Part shown: one piece after another, positions 1-9,428 of the stretch | How the letters are laid out: the number at the start of each line of letters is the position of its first letter | Position numbering within the stretch: position 1 is the first letter of the stretch | Source of the DNA: JBGOTP01 sp963717075 | GTDB lineage: Bacteria; Acidobacteriota; Vicinamibacteria; Vicinamibacterales; CAVVIG01 | Direction of reading: 5' to 3' | DNA length: 64,000 nucleotides | NCBI GenBank assembly: GCA_963717075.1 | Contig: CAVQVI010000027.1 | Span: 1 to 64,000 of the forward strand | The notes under the pieces: generated by a model | The model's input: only the letters and a program-made list of their open reading frames with translations | Database searches by the model: none | What the model was told of the DNA's origin: nothing | Translations under genes and position numbers: made by a program

Positions 1-161
1 GCGCCCCGGAGCGGATTCATTGGAGCTACGAGGATCCGGCAGCGGCGGTCGGACCTGACGCCGACAAGCAGCGCGCGTTCGACGAGACCGCACAGCAACT
101 CTTGTCGCAGATACGCCTGTGGGTATCGTTGCCTGAAGTCCGACAGAAGATTGACACCTGA
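1..161 (+). CDS. ArsC-like / low-molecular-weight phosphatase-fold protein, C-terminal part
   Basis: An open frame enters from the window edge in frame 3 and stops at TGA 159-161, giving 52 residues. It contains the motif IHWSYEDPAAAVG followed by an amphipathic helix ending RLWVSL. This matches the C-terminus of thioredoxin-coupled arsenate reductase / LMW-PTPase-fold proteins, which typically have 'W..pDP' followed by a helix. The catalytic N-terminal CX5R loop lies outside the window, so arsenate reductase and a related phosphatase-like protein cannot be separated. The stop codon lies in a repeated flank (ACCTGAGGCG) of the palindromic element that starts immediately after it. Confidence 0.55.
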   Translation, partial: APERIHWSYEDPAAAVGPDADKQRAFDETAQQLLSQIRLWVSLPEVRQKIDT

Positions 162-162
162 G

Positions 163-314
163 GCGCCCGACCTGAAGATCGGGCCTACGAGGTGCCTGCA
201 CGACGCGAGACCTGAGGCGCCCGACCTGAAGGTCGGGCCTACGAGGTGCCGCCGGCGCGACGCCGGACCTGAGACCTGAGGCGCCCGACCTGAAGGTCGG
301 GCCTACGAGGTGCC
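163..314 (+). repeat. Three tandem palindromic elements (GCCCGACC-TGAA-GGTCGGGC-CTACG family)
   Basis: Copies lie at about 163-197, 217-250 and 281-314. All share the core stem GCCCGACC/GGTCGGGC, loop TGAA and tail CTACGAGGTGCC. The first copy has one stem mismatch (GATC instead of GGTC). The unit here also includes the upstream flank ACCTGAGGC. The last copy overlaps the 3' end of the glycosyltransferase gene on the opposite strand. Confidence 0.9.
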
Positions 315-1049
315 CTCGCGACGCCGCCAGATCTCGAAGAGGTCCCAGAGCGCGCGCACCGCAGGGCCCAATCGGAGCTTCGACCCGGGCACGTCGGTCC
401 AGGCCTGCAGCGGAACTTCGTAGATGCGCGCACCGGCCTCCTGCTGCCCCACCTGCGCGATGTAGCGCGAGAGGATCTCGACATCCATCACCCAACGAGA
501 GCGAAACGGCTCGCGGAAGGCCTGGCGCACAGCGTCCGTCACGCGAAAAATCTTCGCGCCGCATTGGGTGTCGTACACCGCGACGCCGAGCGCAAGCGAT
601 GCGGCCGTTCCGAACAACCGGCCGGCGTAATGTCGCAGCGGACGCCGATCGATGCGGCGACCGAGCATTCTCACGCGCGCTCCCATGACGATGTCCACCA
701 TCGGATGCGCGTCGAGCACGTCGAGGAAGCCCTGCAGTTCGTCGAGCGACGTGGACAGGTCGGCATCCCAGTACCCGACAAACTCCGGCTTCTCCTCGAA
801 CGCCGCCAGCACGCCCTGCTGTACGGCCCGCGCCTTGCCCGCATTAACAGACAAAGTGCGGACGGAAATCCTGTCGCCGCCCCCGGATGCGATGTCGGCC
901 AGGATCGCCGGTGTCGCATCCGTACTGCCATCGTCGACGAACAGCAGTGTGACGCTGCGGTTGGCGGCCACGAGCTGCAGAAACGGCTGCGCCTTCAGCC
1001 GAGAGGCTTCGTTGTAGCACGGGACGACGAGGCGCAGGCGTGTCGGCAT
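303..1049 (-). CDS. Family 2 glycosyltransferase (dolichyl-phosphate hexose synthase type)
   Basis: The protein of about 248 residues probably transfers a sugar from a nucleotide sugar to a polyprenyl-phosphate or other lipid carrier on the cytoplasmic face. The GT-A features are clear: N-terminal VVPCYNEASR, FVDDGSTD at about residues 38-44, and the metal-binding DAD of YWDADLS at about 95-97. ATG 1049 is preceded directly by an in-frame GTG at 1052, and either could be used. The gene starts only a few bases after the stop of the membrane protein at 1055-2431, so the two form an operon, as expected for a carrier-lipid sugar synthase and a polytopic transferase. The last codons and stop lie inside a palindromic element. 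Confidence 0.85.
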   Translation of the reverse strand: MPTRLRLVVPCYNEASRLKAQPFLQLVAANRSVTLLFVDDGSTDATPAILADIASGGGDRISVRTLSVNAGKARAVQQGVLAAFEEKPEFVGYWDADLSTSLDELQGFLDVLDAHPMVDIVMGARVRMLGRRIDRRPLRHYAGRLFGTAASLALGVAVYDTQCGAKIFRVTDAVRQAFREPFRSRWVMDVEILSRYIAQVGQQEAGARIYEVPLQAWTDVPGSKLRLGPAVRALWDLFEIWRRREGTS

Positions 1050-1054
1050 CACGA

Positions 1055-2431
1055 TTACTTCGAACGACCGGAACGCCCGGCGGGCGGAACCGGAGTAAAC
1101 ACGACATCGCCCGTACGGCGAATCGTCGCGACGAAACGGGCATCTCCGTTGAACCGTCCCCCGAGCACGCTGTACAGGAAAGACGGGTCGACGCTTCCTG
1201 GCAGTGCGAAGTCCGTCCGGATGGCCTGAACCTCCGGTGTGTACCGGCGGATCTCTCGGGCTCCGCGCACGAGCGCTTCGTACTCAGGAAGACGATGGAA
1301 CGTCATCGAGTCGGCGATGCGCGCCGGCTGGCTCCACAGGACCAGTGCTGCGAGCGCGATCGAGATCAACGTTTCGGCGGGTTTCCAGGCGGTCAGCGCG
1401 AGTCCAATCGTCAGGGCCGCGCCTGGGGCAAGAACCAAGTACCAGTAGTGGTCGTACATCCCCTGCCAGAACGAGAAGCCGACGACGGCAGCGGCGAGGG
1501 GCAGCACGGTTGCGCAGACGATCGTGACATCGCGGCGCTCACGGTACGTCGTCACCAGGGCGCAGAGTACGAGCACGAGTCCCATCCAGCCAAAGGCAGT
1601 CCAGGGCCGCAGCAGGATGAACTCGCTCGCGTTCGCCACCGCGCGGAACGCAGCCGCTGGCCGGATCGCGGCAGGATGCGTCATGGTGTAAGCCACGCTG
1701 TCCACAATGACGGCCGGGCTCGTGGGCTTGTCCGGGTGCATCACGCGGTCGACGAGATATGGGGTTTCGACCAGAAGCAGGGTCGCCGCCGTGACGGCGG
1801 CCACGAGTGCGGCGCGCATCCAGCGACGGTCGACGAGCTCGCGCAGCGTGAAGGACGCGACGACTGGCACGGCAAAGAAGAGGCCCGACGAGTGGGCCTG
1901 CACCGCGAAGAGCGCCGAGGCGATGGCGCCGACGCTGTACCACATCGATCGATTGCGTCCGCCGAGGAGCACGAACGCCGTCGCCGTCTTCGCACAGGCC
2001 ACGGCCAGCGGAGGATTCCAGATCGTGGCGGTAAGGGCCATATCGTACGGCGCCGAAGCGGCGAGGAGCGTCACCGCGATGGCCAGGGGAAGGGATGAAA
2101 ACCGCTGCCAGATCGCGACAAAGAGGAACGCGTCGGCCGCCGACTGGAGAATCGACAGGCCGATACCGCCTGCGTGCGGCAGGTTGTCTGTAAAGGGGCC
2201 GACAAGGTGCCGGCTCGTCCACAGGACCCAGCAGAAAATCGGGCCAAGCGTCGTGCCGCCCACCTGAGAGGGCCCCCCGCCGATCGGCAGGTCGCGCCAG
2301 GGCCCTAGCGCGATGCGCCAGTAGAGGATCTGGTCGCCGAAGAGCCAGAACGTGCGCGAAATCGCGTGTGTCCGAATCAGGACCAGGTAGGTGAAGACGA
2401 TCAGCGGTAGCGCGCCCTTCACTCGTGTCAC
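1055..2431 (-). CDS. Polytopic membrane protein, probable GT-C-type glycosyltransferase
   Basis: The 458-residue protein has about ten hydrophobic segments. Its N-terminal region resembles Dol-P-Man-dependent (ArnT/PMT/RgtA-like) transferases: a short TM helix, then an acidic-aromatic loop with FGDQILYWRIALG. I infer transfer of a lipid-linked sugar across or onto envelope glycans, working with the GT2 enzyme 2 bp downstream. The open frame continues upstream to 2980, but that part is antisense to a convincing gene. The first plausible start is GTG at 2431, with another GTG at 2422. This leaves only about 28-37 bp to the divergent gene, so a divergent promoter must overlap one start region. 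Confidence 0.7.
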   Translation of the reverse strand: MTRVKGALPLIVFTYLVLIRTHAISRTFWLFGDQILYWRIALGPWRDLPIGGGPSQVGGTTLGPIFCWVLWTSRHLVGPFTDNLPHAGGIGLSILQSAADAFLFVAIWQRFSSLPLAIAVTLLAASAPYDMALTATIWNPPLAVACAKTATAFVLLGGRNRSMWYSVGAIASALFAVQAHSSGLFFAVPVVASFTLRELVDRRWMRAALVAAVTAATLLLVETPYLVDRVMHPDKPTSPAVIVDSVAYTMTHPAAIRPAAAFRAVANASEFILLRPWTAFGWMGLVLVLCALVTTYRERRDVTIVCATVLPLAAAVVGFSFWQGMYDHYWYLVLAPGAALTIGLALTAWKPAETLISIALAALVLWSQPARIADSMTFHRLPEYEALVRGAREIRRYTPEVQAIRTDFALPGSVDPSFLYSVLGGRFNGDARFVATIRRTGDVVFTPVPPAGRSGRSK

Positions 2432-2458
2432 GTGAGCGGCAAGGATATCATTGGGTCC

Positions 2459-3751
2459 ATGCTTGGACGGGTGCGCACCGCGTCCATCGGAGCGCTCATC
2501 GCCATGGCGGTGTGCATCACGAGTCGGCCGGCCGCGTCGCCGGCGGGAGCGACGCCGCTCAAGGACCCCTTCGTGGAGCCGTTTCCGGCCTCCCGGGATC
2601 ACCGCGCTATCCAGTACACGGCCACGCGCACGACGGATGCCATCGCACGGCTCAATCGGCGGCTGAGCAATGGCGCGGTCCGCCTCGCGTTCGAGCCCGG
2701 GTCCGGCTATCTGAAGGCGGTGCTGCATGCGTTGAACGTGCCCGTCGAGTCCCAGGTCGCGGTGTTCGCGCGGACCAGTCTGCAGGCCGATCGCATCACC
2801 CCGGCGAACCCTCGCGCGATCTTTTTCAACGACGCTGTCGCGGTGGCGTGGCCGCGCGGCGGGTTCATTGAAGCGGCGGCGATTGATCCCACGCAGGGCG
2901 CCATCTTCTACACGATGTCGCAGGCGGCGTCGAGTTTCCCGAGCTTCGTCCGAAACGACTCGACCTGCCTGACCTGCCACGTGTCACCCGCGACGCTTGG
3001 CGTGCCTGGGCTGGCGGTTGCGAGCGTCGTGCCCGATACGACGGGCCTCGTCGCCGACGCACGACCTGGTGTCATGGACCATCGCATGCCTATCGCGGAA
3101 CGGTGGGGTGGCTGGTATGTCACCGCGAAGCAGCTCGCCATGCCTCACAGGGGCAATCTCGCGGCGGTGGATCCCGATCGCCCGGTGTTGGAGGCGACGA
3201 CCGCTATCGAGATGACGTCTCTGAACGGGAGGTTCGACACGCGCAGCTACCCGGCCGTTCACAGCGACGTCGTGGCGCATCTGGTGCTCGATCACCAGAC
3301 GCGAATGATGAATCTCCTCACCCGGGTGGGGTGGGAAACCCGGGTTGCTCTTGCCGCCAATCCCTCCACGCTCGGCCCTCTCCTGCGCGACGCCGCTCGG
3401 GAAATCGTGGACTACATGCTGTTCGTGGACGAGGCCCCGCTTGCGGGCGTCGTGGAAGGCTCGTCGGGCTTCGCCGAGGTGTTTGCGAGCGCTGGCCCGC
3501 GCGACCGCCAGGGCCGGTCGCTTCGCGATCTCGACCTCCGACACCGGTTGCTGCGGTATCCCTGCAGCTACCTGATCTACAGCGAGCAGTTCGACCGGCT
3601 GCCCGCGCAGGCGCGCGATGCGATCTACGCGCGGATGCGTCAGGTCCTCTCCGGCGAGGAGACAGCCCCGAGGTACCTCAAGCTGTCTTCCTCGGATCGC
3701 CAGGCGATCGTCGAGATCCTCAGAGACACCAAACAGGGAGTGGATTTCTAG
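2459..3751 (+). CDS. Secreted mono-haem cytochrome-c-like protein
   Basis: ATG 2459 gives a 430-residue protein with a signal peptide (RVRTASIGALIAMAVCITS). A GTG at 2432 in the same frame would add nine residues. One haem-c motif, CLTCH, lies at about residues 170-174 and is followed by a proline/glycine-rich loop. The rest resembles no domain I can name, but proteins of this shape (one haem in the middle, long flanks rich in His-Arg-Met) are frequent beside secreted oxidoreductases in acidobacteria. I infer periplasmic electron transfer. A cytochrome-P460-like or peroxidase-like role cannot be excluded. Confidence 0.6.
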   Translation: MLGRVRTASIGALIAMAVCITSRPAASPAGATPLKDPFVEPFPASRDHRAIQYTATRTTDAIARLNRRLSNGAVRLAFEPGSGYLKAVLHALNVPVESQVAVFARTSLQADRITPANPRAIFFNDAVAVAWPRGGFIEAAAIDPTQGAIFYTMSQAASSFPSFVRNDSTCLTCHVSPATLGVPGLAVASVVPDTTGLVADARPGVMDHRMPIAERWGGWYVTAKQLAMPHRGNLAAVDPDRPVLEATTAIEMTSLNGRFDTRSYPAVHSDVVAHLVLDHQTRMMNLLTRVGWETRVALAANPSTLGPLLRDAAREIVDYMLFVDEAPLAGVVEGSSGFAEVFASAGPRDRQGRSLRDLDLRHRLLRYPCSYLIYSEQFDRLPAQARDAIYARMRQVLSGEETAPRYLKLSSSDRQAIVEILRDTKQGVDF

Positions 3752-3797
3752 CGCTGCTGTTCAACGGCGGCAACCGCAGAGTAAAATTTAGCCGCCG

Positions 3798-5384
3798 TTG
3801 ACTGCAGCGACCAATCGTCGAAGCCTTCTGCGGGCCATCGCTCTTCTGGCCGTCACTGCCGTCGTTCCGGCGCAGGCGCAGACGCGCCTCGCCCCCGACA
3901 TCATTGAAAAGATTCGTGACGAAGCCAATTCGCGTTCGCAGATCATGCGGACGCTGCACTACTTGACCGACGTTTACGGACCTCGACTCACCGGCACGCC
4001 AAGCTTGAAGGCCGCCGGGGAATGGGCCATCCGGACGCTGGCTTCGTGGGGCCTCACCAACGGCCATCTCGAACCATGGGATTTCGGGCATCCGGGCTGG
4101 ACGAACGATCGGTTCTCGGCCCATATCATCTCGCCCGTGAAGGACCAGCTCACCGCTGAGGTTCTCGCGTGGACGCCCGGCACGAATGGCACCGTGGTCG
4201 CGCAGGCCTTCCCGCTCGATCTGCCGACCAACCCCACGGCAGCGCAGCTGACCGAATTTCTCGACGGCGTGAAAAGCCAGGTCAAGGGGCGCATCGTGCT
4301 TGCTGGTCGGGCCGTGCCGGCGCCGGTGAATCTCAATCCGCCCGCCAAACGCCGTGACGATGAGCAGGTGCGGAATCAGTACGATCCGAGCCGACCGCCC
4401 GCCGCAGGCCGAGGCGCGCCGCCGGCGCCAAGCCCGGGGCCGCTGACGCCCAACCAGGTGGTTCAGCGCGTGGACGAGTTTCTCGTCGCCAACGGCGCGC
4501 TTCTCCGTATCAACGACGCGCGGCGCGAGCACGGACAGGTCATCGCATTCAACAACCGCACGTTCGACCTGACGAAGGTCGTCCCGACCGTCGTCATGCG
4601 CAACGAAGACTACGGCCGCATCTGGCGCATTCTCGCCGACGGCACGCCCGTCGAGCTCGAATTCACCATCGTCAACAGCGTCTATCCGGAGGGGCGAACG
4701 TCCTACAACGTCATCGGTGAGATCGAGGGCAGCGACAAGAGAAGCGAGGTCGTCATGCTCGGCGGCCACCTCGATTCGTGGCACGCCGCGACCGGCGCCA
4801 CCGACAACGCGGTCGGGTGCGCCGTGATGATGGAGGCCGCGCGCATTCTCAAGGCCATTGGCGTGCAACCGCGGCGCACGATTCGCGTCGCGCTGTGGAG
4901 CGGCGAGGAGCAGGGGATACTCGGATCGCAGGCGTACGTCAAGGAGCATTTCGGGTCGTTCGAGAATCAGAAGGCAGACCATGCCCGAATCACGGGCTAC
5001 CTGAATCTCGACACCGGCACCGGCCGGATTCGTGGCGCCCTGGTGTTCGGACCGCCCGAGACCACGGCGGTGCTGCGCGAGATGCTGGCACCGTTTGCGG
5101 ACCTCGGCGTCGCCGGCGCTCTGCCGAACACGAGTCGGAATGTGGGCGGCACCGACAGCACGGCGTTCAACAACGCTGGGCTGCCCGGCATCAACTTCAG
5201 TCAGGATCCGATCGAGTACGACTCGCACACGCACCACACGAACCTCGACAACTACGAGCGCGTGCTCGAGGCCGACGTCAAGGCGGACGCGATCACGATT
5301 GCCGGAGTGCTTTACCAGCTGGCCATGGGTGATGAGATGCTGCCGCGCTTCGCCAAGGATGCCATGCCGGCGCTTGCGAAGTAA
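3798..5384 (+). CDS. Secreted M28 family zinc metallopeptidase with inserted domain
   Basis: The 528-residue exported peptidase has a signal peptide at residues 8-28 (ending AQAQ). A PA-like insertion spans about 110-270 and includes a Pro/Ala-rich linker at 196-220. The M28 catalytic core follows. Likely zinc ligands and catalytic residues are H324 (GGHLDSWH), D336 (GATDNAVG), E370-E371 (WSGEEQG), D405 (LNLDTGTG) and a late His in DSHTHHTNLDNYE. The family removes N-terminal residues from peptides in the periplasm or outside the cell. The start is TTG 3798 with no clear Shine-Dalgarno. It was chosen because the signal peptide begins just after it. Confidence 0.85.
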   Translation: MTAATNRRSLLRAIALLAVTAVVPAQAQTRLAPDIIEKIRDEANSRSQIMRTLHYLTDVYGPRLTGTPSLKAAGEWAIRTLASWGLTNGHLEPWDFGHPGWTNDRFSAHIISPVKDQLTAEVLAWTPGTNGTVVAQAFPLDLPTNPTAAQLTEFLDGVKSQVKGRIVLAGRAVPAPVNLNPPAKRRDDEQVRNQYDPSRPPAAGRGAPPAPSPGPLTPNQVVQRVDEFLVANGALLRINDARREHGQVIAFNNRTFDLTKVVPTVVMRNEDYGRIWRILADGTPVELEFTIVNSVYPEGRTSYNVIGEIEGSDKRSEVVMLGGHLDSWHAATGATDNAVGCAVMMEAARILKAIGVQPRRTIRVALWSGEEQGILGSQAYVKEHFGSFENQKADHARITGYLNLDTGTGRIRGALVFGPPETTAVLREMLAPFADLGVAGALPNTSRNVGGTDSTAFNNAGLPGINFSQDPIEYDSHTHHTNLDNYERVLEADVKADAITIAGVLYQLAMGDEMLPRFAKDAMPALAK

Positions 5385-5468
5385 GCGCCGGCCTCTGCTC
5401 TGGAGCGAAGGTCAGCTCGCGAGCAGCCAACGACGCCGGTGCTGGACGCGCCGGCCGAAGCCGCACGG

Positions 5469-6653
5469 CTATTGCAGCGGAACGAAGTCGAGCGCGATCT
5501 GGAGCGGAACGCCCTTCGTGAGGCGCATTCCGGTGAGGTCGATATAACTCGGCGGAGGTGTCGTAGAGACTTCGATCTTGCTGGCGGCCGGCAATTCAAC
5601 GGGATCCGTCAGCCAGTAGCGGCGTCGCCATTCGGGCCGCGGCACGCGTAGTGTGAGCAGCGGCACCCTGGTACCGGCGGGCGTCACCGCCCGAATTGTG
5701 ACCGCTCCGTATACGTGATCGAACGAGGGACGTACCGCGAGGATGCGCGCACCACCGGCGAGTGTCTGCGTAAACGTCTTGGCATCGGCCGCTTCACCGG
5801 TGGGGCCGTCAATGGTGAGCGCCTGAATCTCGCGGCCCGAGGCAGGAGCGTCGGTGAAGTAGAGACCCACGGTGCTGCGATCGGCGATCGTCTTGCCTTC
5901 GTTCTGCCACTGCTTCTTGTAGTGGATCTGCAACTTGAGTTTTGCGCCCGCCGGCAGCCGGAACGCCGAGCCGCTCGGCGCTGCGATCGCATCGTCGGCA
6001 GGAACCCAGACCGCAAGCGTGGGGCCGCCATCGACCGAGATGACCGCATTGCGCACGATCGACGGCGCACCCGGCAGGAGGTCGACCGCCTTGACCCAGC
6101 GCACGTCGGTAAGCCCGGTGGATAGGACGAACTCCTTTGTCTCATCGGTCGTGCCAGCCGGCATCGTATATTCGGCGTCCATCTGAATCTTCAGGTCTGG
6201 AGGCCCCGCGATCCACCGGCTCTGGTACGAGAAGGTCGGAGGCCTCTTGCTCGGATCGCCTTCCGGTGTACCGCCCGTAGCCCAGGTGATGAGCCTGTCG
6301 GTCTCGGCCGGTGTGAGGGCGATACCGCCCTTGACACCCGGTCCCGTGGGATCGACGTACCACGGCGGCATCTGCTCAGAGATGAGCAACTCGCGAATGC
6401 CCTCAGCCCACGGCGTCGCGGAATCGGGTCCGTCGTTCCAGGCGAGAAGCGCCATCGGCGCGGCCCCGCCCTCGATGTGACAGCGCCCGCATTTATCTCG
6501 CAGGATCGGAAAGACGTCCCTGTTGAACATGTACGGCGACGTGACGGCTTTGTGGGCTTCCGTGTCGCGACGTCCCGTCGCGACGACGAAGGTGACCGCC
6601 AGCGCGACGGTCACTGCAGCGCCGAGGAATCGTCCGTTAGCGGACCGAAGCAT
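5469..6653 (-). CDS. Secreted haem-c protein with Cu-type-II monooxygenase-like C-terminal domain
   Basis: The 394-residue protein has a signal anchor at residues 9-26 and a haem motif CGRCH at about 55-59 in a cytochrome-c fold (FPILRDKCGRCH, later MPPWYVDP). A beta-rich C-terminal half resembles the C-terminal domain of copper type II, ascorbate-dependent monooxygenases. The same architecture recurs at 41253-42649. Its start overlaps the end of the upstream metal-binding gene by 17 bp, so the two are co-transcribed and possibly translationally coupled. I infer periplasmic redox chemistry. The substrate is unknown, and the full set of copper ligands is not obvious in this copy. Confidence 0.7.
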   Translation of the reverse strand: MLRSANGRFLGAAVTVALAVTFVVATGRRDTEAHKAVTSPYMFNRDVFPILRDKCGRCHIEGGAAPMALLAWNDGPDSATPWAEGIRELLISEQMPPWYVDPTGPGVKGGIALTPAETDRLITWATGGTPEGDPSKRPPTFSYQSRWIAGPPDLKIQMDAEYTMPAGTTDETKEFVLSTGLTDVRWVKAVDLLPGAPSIVRNAVISVDGGPTLAVWVPADDAIAAPSGSAFRLPAGAKLKLQIHYKKQWQNEGKTIADRSTVGLYFTDAPASGREIQALTIDGPTGEAADAKTFTQTLAGGARILAVRPSFDHVYGAVTIRAVTPAGTRVPLLTLRVPRPEWRRRYWLTDPVELPAASKIEVSTTPPPSYIDLTGMRLTKGVPLQIALDFVPLQ

Positions 6654-7995
6654 ACGCAGCTTTCAACGTGGCGACGGACTCGGCAAACACGCCGTGCACC
6701 GCCACGATCTTGTCTTTCGCACCAAGATCGCCAAAGTTGTCGATCGCAAACGCGGCGCGAAGCAGCCGGTTCACCGCGGACTCGCAGAGGAGACGCTGCT
6801 GGCTGGGGAGCTCGGTCAGGTGATCATTGACGAGGGCGAGGGCGAGGTTCTTGCCCCGCAGCGCTGGGACCCAGAGTTGCCCCAGCGGTGCGCCCTCCGC
6901 GATCTCAGCCGCCAGTTGTTTCTCGCTCGCCTCGAGCTGGACCAGGATCTCTTTCGACGTGGATGGAATCGGTGCCTCTTGTGGGAGGAACGCCGATACA
7001 AATTCGGGCGCCGTCCCATCTCCCGGTTTCAAACCGCCGGGCGTGGTTACAGGTGGTGGAGCTGCAACCGGAGGCGAAGCCGGTTGAGCCGTCGCCGCGG
7101 TCCCTTGCCCTTGACCTGCTGAAGGGGAGCGGGAAGGCGCCTGGGTCGCTGCAGCGGGCTGAGCTTTTGTCAGGGTTGCAGCCGGTGCAACCGGCTCCTT
7201 CGTGTACTCGTTGAACTGGAAATCGAAGAGGTTCTCGCTCTCACCGGGCTTGAACGACACGCGAAGCGAGACGATGAGCGGCAGCTTCGCGCCCGGGATC
7301 TGGCCGTCCATCGTGTTCGCGATGCGGCCTGCCTTCAGCGGAACGGTCGCGACTTCTTTGTTGGCTACGTCTTTCACGACGGCGCGCGCGGTGAAGCCCT
7401 TCGGCGCAAGGGGCTTGGTCCAGTCGTCGTAGAAGAACACGCGGAACAATCCCGCGCTCGGATACGCGCCCTCGATGTGATGCCACGCGTCACTCGCCAT
7501 GAAGAGTTGACCGCCGTGCCGCGGGTTGTGGTCGCCGTGCGGCCGCGGCTCATATTTCTTCAGGCGGTCCTTGCCGTCCGCGCACTTGCCCGGCGTGAGC
7601 TCGCGCTTGTCGGGTGCGTCCGGGCAGCTCCAGAACATCGACACGTTGATGGGAACGAGGTCGGTCCCATCGGTTCGACACTTGCCGGGGTTCTCCTGGA
7701 TGAACGCCGTGTTGTTGAGGCACGAATACGCCCGCACGATGCGGATGGGCTTCAATTCCATGCCGCACTTCGGATTCGGACACTTCCCCGGCTTGTCCTC
7801 GAGGATCGCTTCATCTCCCGGCATGGTGCAGATGTAGGAGATGGGTGGAAGATCATCGGCCGCCGACTTCGCCTGCTGAACCGGCGTCGTTGCCCGCGCC
7901 GCCTGGGCCGCGGCGGGCGCCGCGATGTGGACCGCGGACAGTCCCAATAGTCCAGCCAGCAGCACGACCCGTGGCAGCAAGATCTTGGCGGACAT
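6637..7995 (-). CDS. Secreted protein with repeated heavy-metal-binding (HMBD-like) cysteine modules
   Basis: The 452-residue protein has a signal peptide at about residues 1-31. Three consecutive Cys modules follow: YICTMPGDEAI with CPNPKCGMEL, YSCLNNTAFI with PGKC, and FWSCPDAPDKRE with PGKC. The first matches the 'YxCPMHP...PGkCPkCGMxL' heavy-metal-binding domain found in Cu-efflux proteins. The later two have lost some cysteines. His-rich stretches (HGDHNPRHGG, WHHIEG) and an Ala/Pro-rich linker at about 270-330 precede a helical C-terminus. It is the first gene of an operon with the haem/Cu-monooxygenase-like gene. I infer copper binding or delivery in the periplasm. Confidence 0.7.
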   Translation of the reverse strand: MSAKILLPRVVLLAGLLGLSAVHIAAPAAAQAARATTPVQQAKSAADDLPPISYICTMPGDEAILEDKPGKCPNPKCGMELKPIRIVRAYSCLNNTAFIQENPGKCRTDGTDLVPINVSMFWSCPDAPDKRELTPGKCADGKDRLKKYEPRPHGDHNPRHGGQLFMASDAWHHIEGAYPSAGLFRVFFYDDWTKPLAPKGFTARAVVKDVANKEVATVPLKAGRIANTMDGQIPGAKLPLIVSLRVSFKPGESENLFDFQFNEYTKEPVAPAATLTKAQPAAATQAPSRSPSAGQGQGTAATAQPASPPVAAPPPVTTPGGLKPGDGTAPEFVSAFLPQEAPIPSTSKEILVQLEASEKQLAAEIAEGAPLGQLWVPALRGKNLALALVNDHLTELPSQQRLLCESAVNRLLRAAFAIDNFGDLGAKDKIVAVHGVFAESVATLKAAYASVR

Positions 7996-8040
7996 CGTAT
8001 TTATTCTACCGGAGTTTCTGGGCTACGCCAGCCCTGAGCG

Positions 8041-8287
8041 TAGGCCCGAGCTTCAGCTCAGGCGGCCGATTCGCATCACTCGCGCCCGACCTACGCCCGA
8101 CCTAAAGGTCGGGCCTACGTATCAATCAACTCGCGCCCGACCTGAAGGTCGGGCCTACGTACCAAACAGCTACTCGCGCCGACCTACGCCCGACCTAAAG
8201 GTCGGGCCTACGTATCAATCAACTCGCGCCCGACCTAATGGTCGGGCCTACGTATCAATCAACTCGTGCCCGACCCAAAGGTCGGGC

Positions 8288-8292
<5 letters not shown>
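8041..8292 (+). repeat. Array of palindromic elements, partly with a 40-bp period
   Basis: Five copies of the core start at about 8094, 8134, 8187, 8227 and 8267, so spacings are 40, 53, 40 and 40 bp. The linker TATCAATCAACTC is conserved between most copies. Stems are conserved while the four-base loop varies: TAAA, TGAA, TAAA, TAAT, CAAA. A sixth, inverted copy with the alternative stem GCCCGAGC-TTCA-GCTCAGGC lies at 8044-8063. The last copy overlaps the 3' end of the phosphotransferase gene. Confidence 0.9.
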
Positions 8293-9350
<1,058 letters not shown>

Positions 9351-9428
9351 ATCGCTCTTGGCGCACGCCTCCCGCTGTCGCGTCACGCGCCGGGCGTCGG
9401 TCGAGGTCGTTAGACTATCATGCGCCTC

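Noticed and set aside
2432..2980. Extension of the membrane glycosyltransferase ORF to 2980 on the minus strand
   Set aside because: The extension is Arg-rich, has no homology-like pattern and is antisense to the haem protein with a clear signal peptide and CLTCH motif.
3720..5237. 505-residue minus-strand ORF opposite the M28 peptidase
   Set aside because: It is His/Arg-rich shadow sequence. The plus strand carries a complete peptidase with all zinc ligands.
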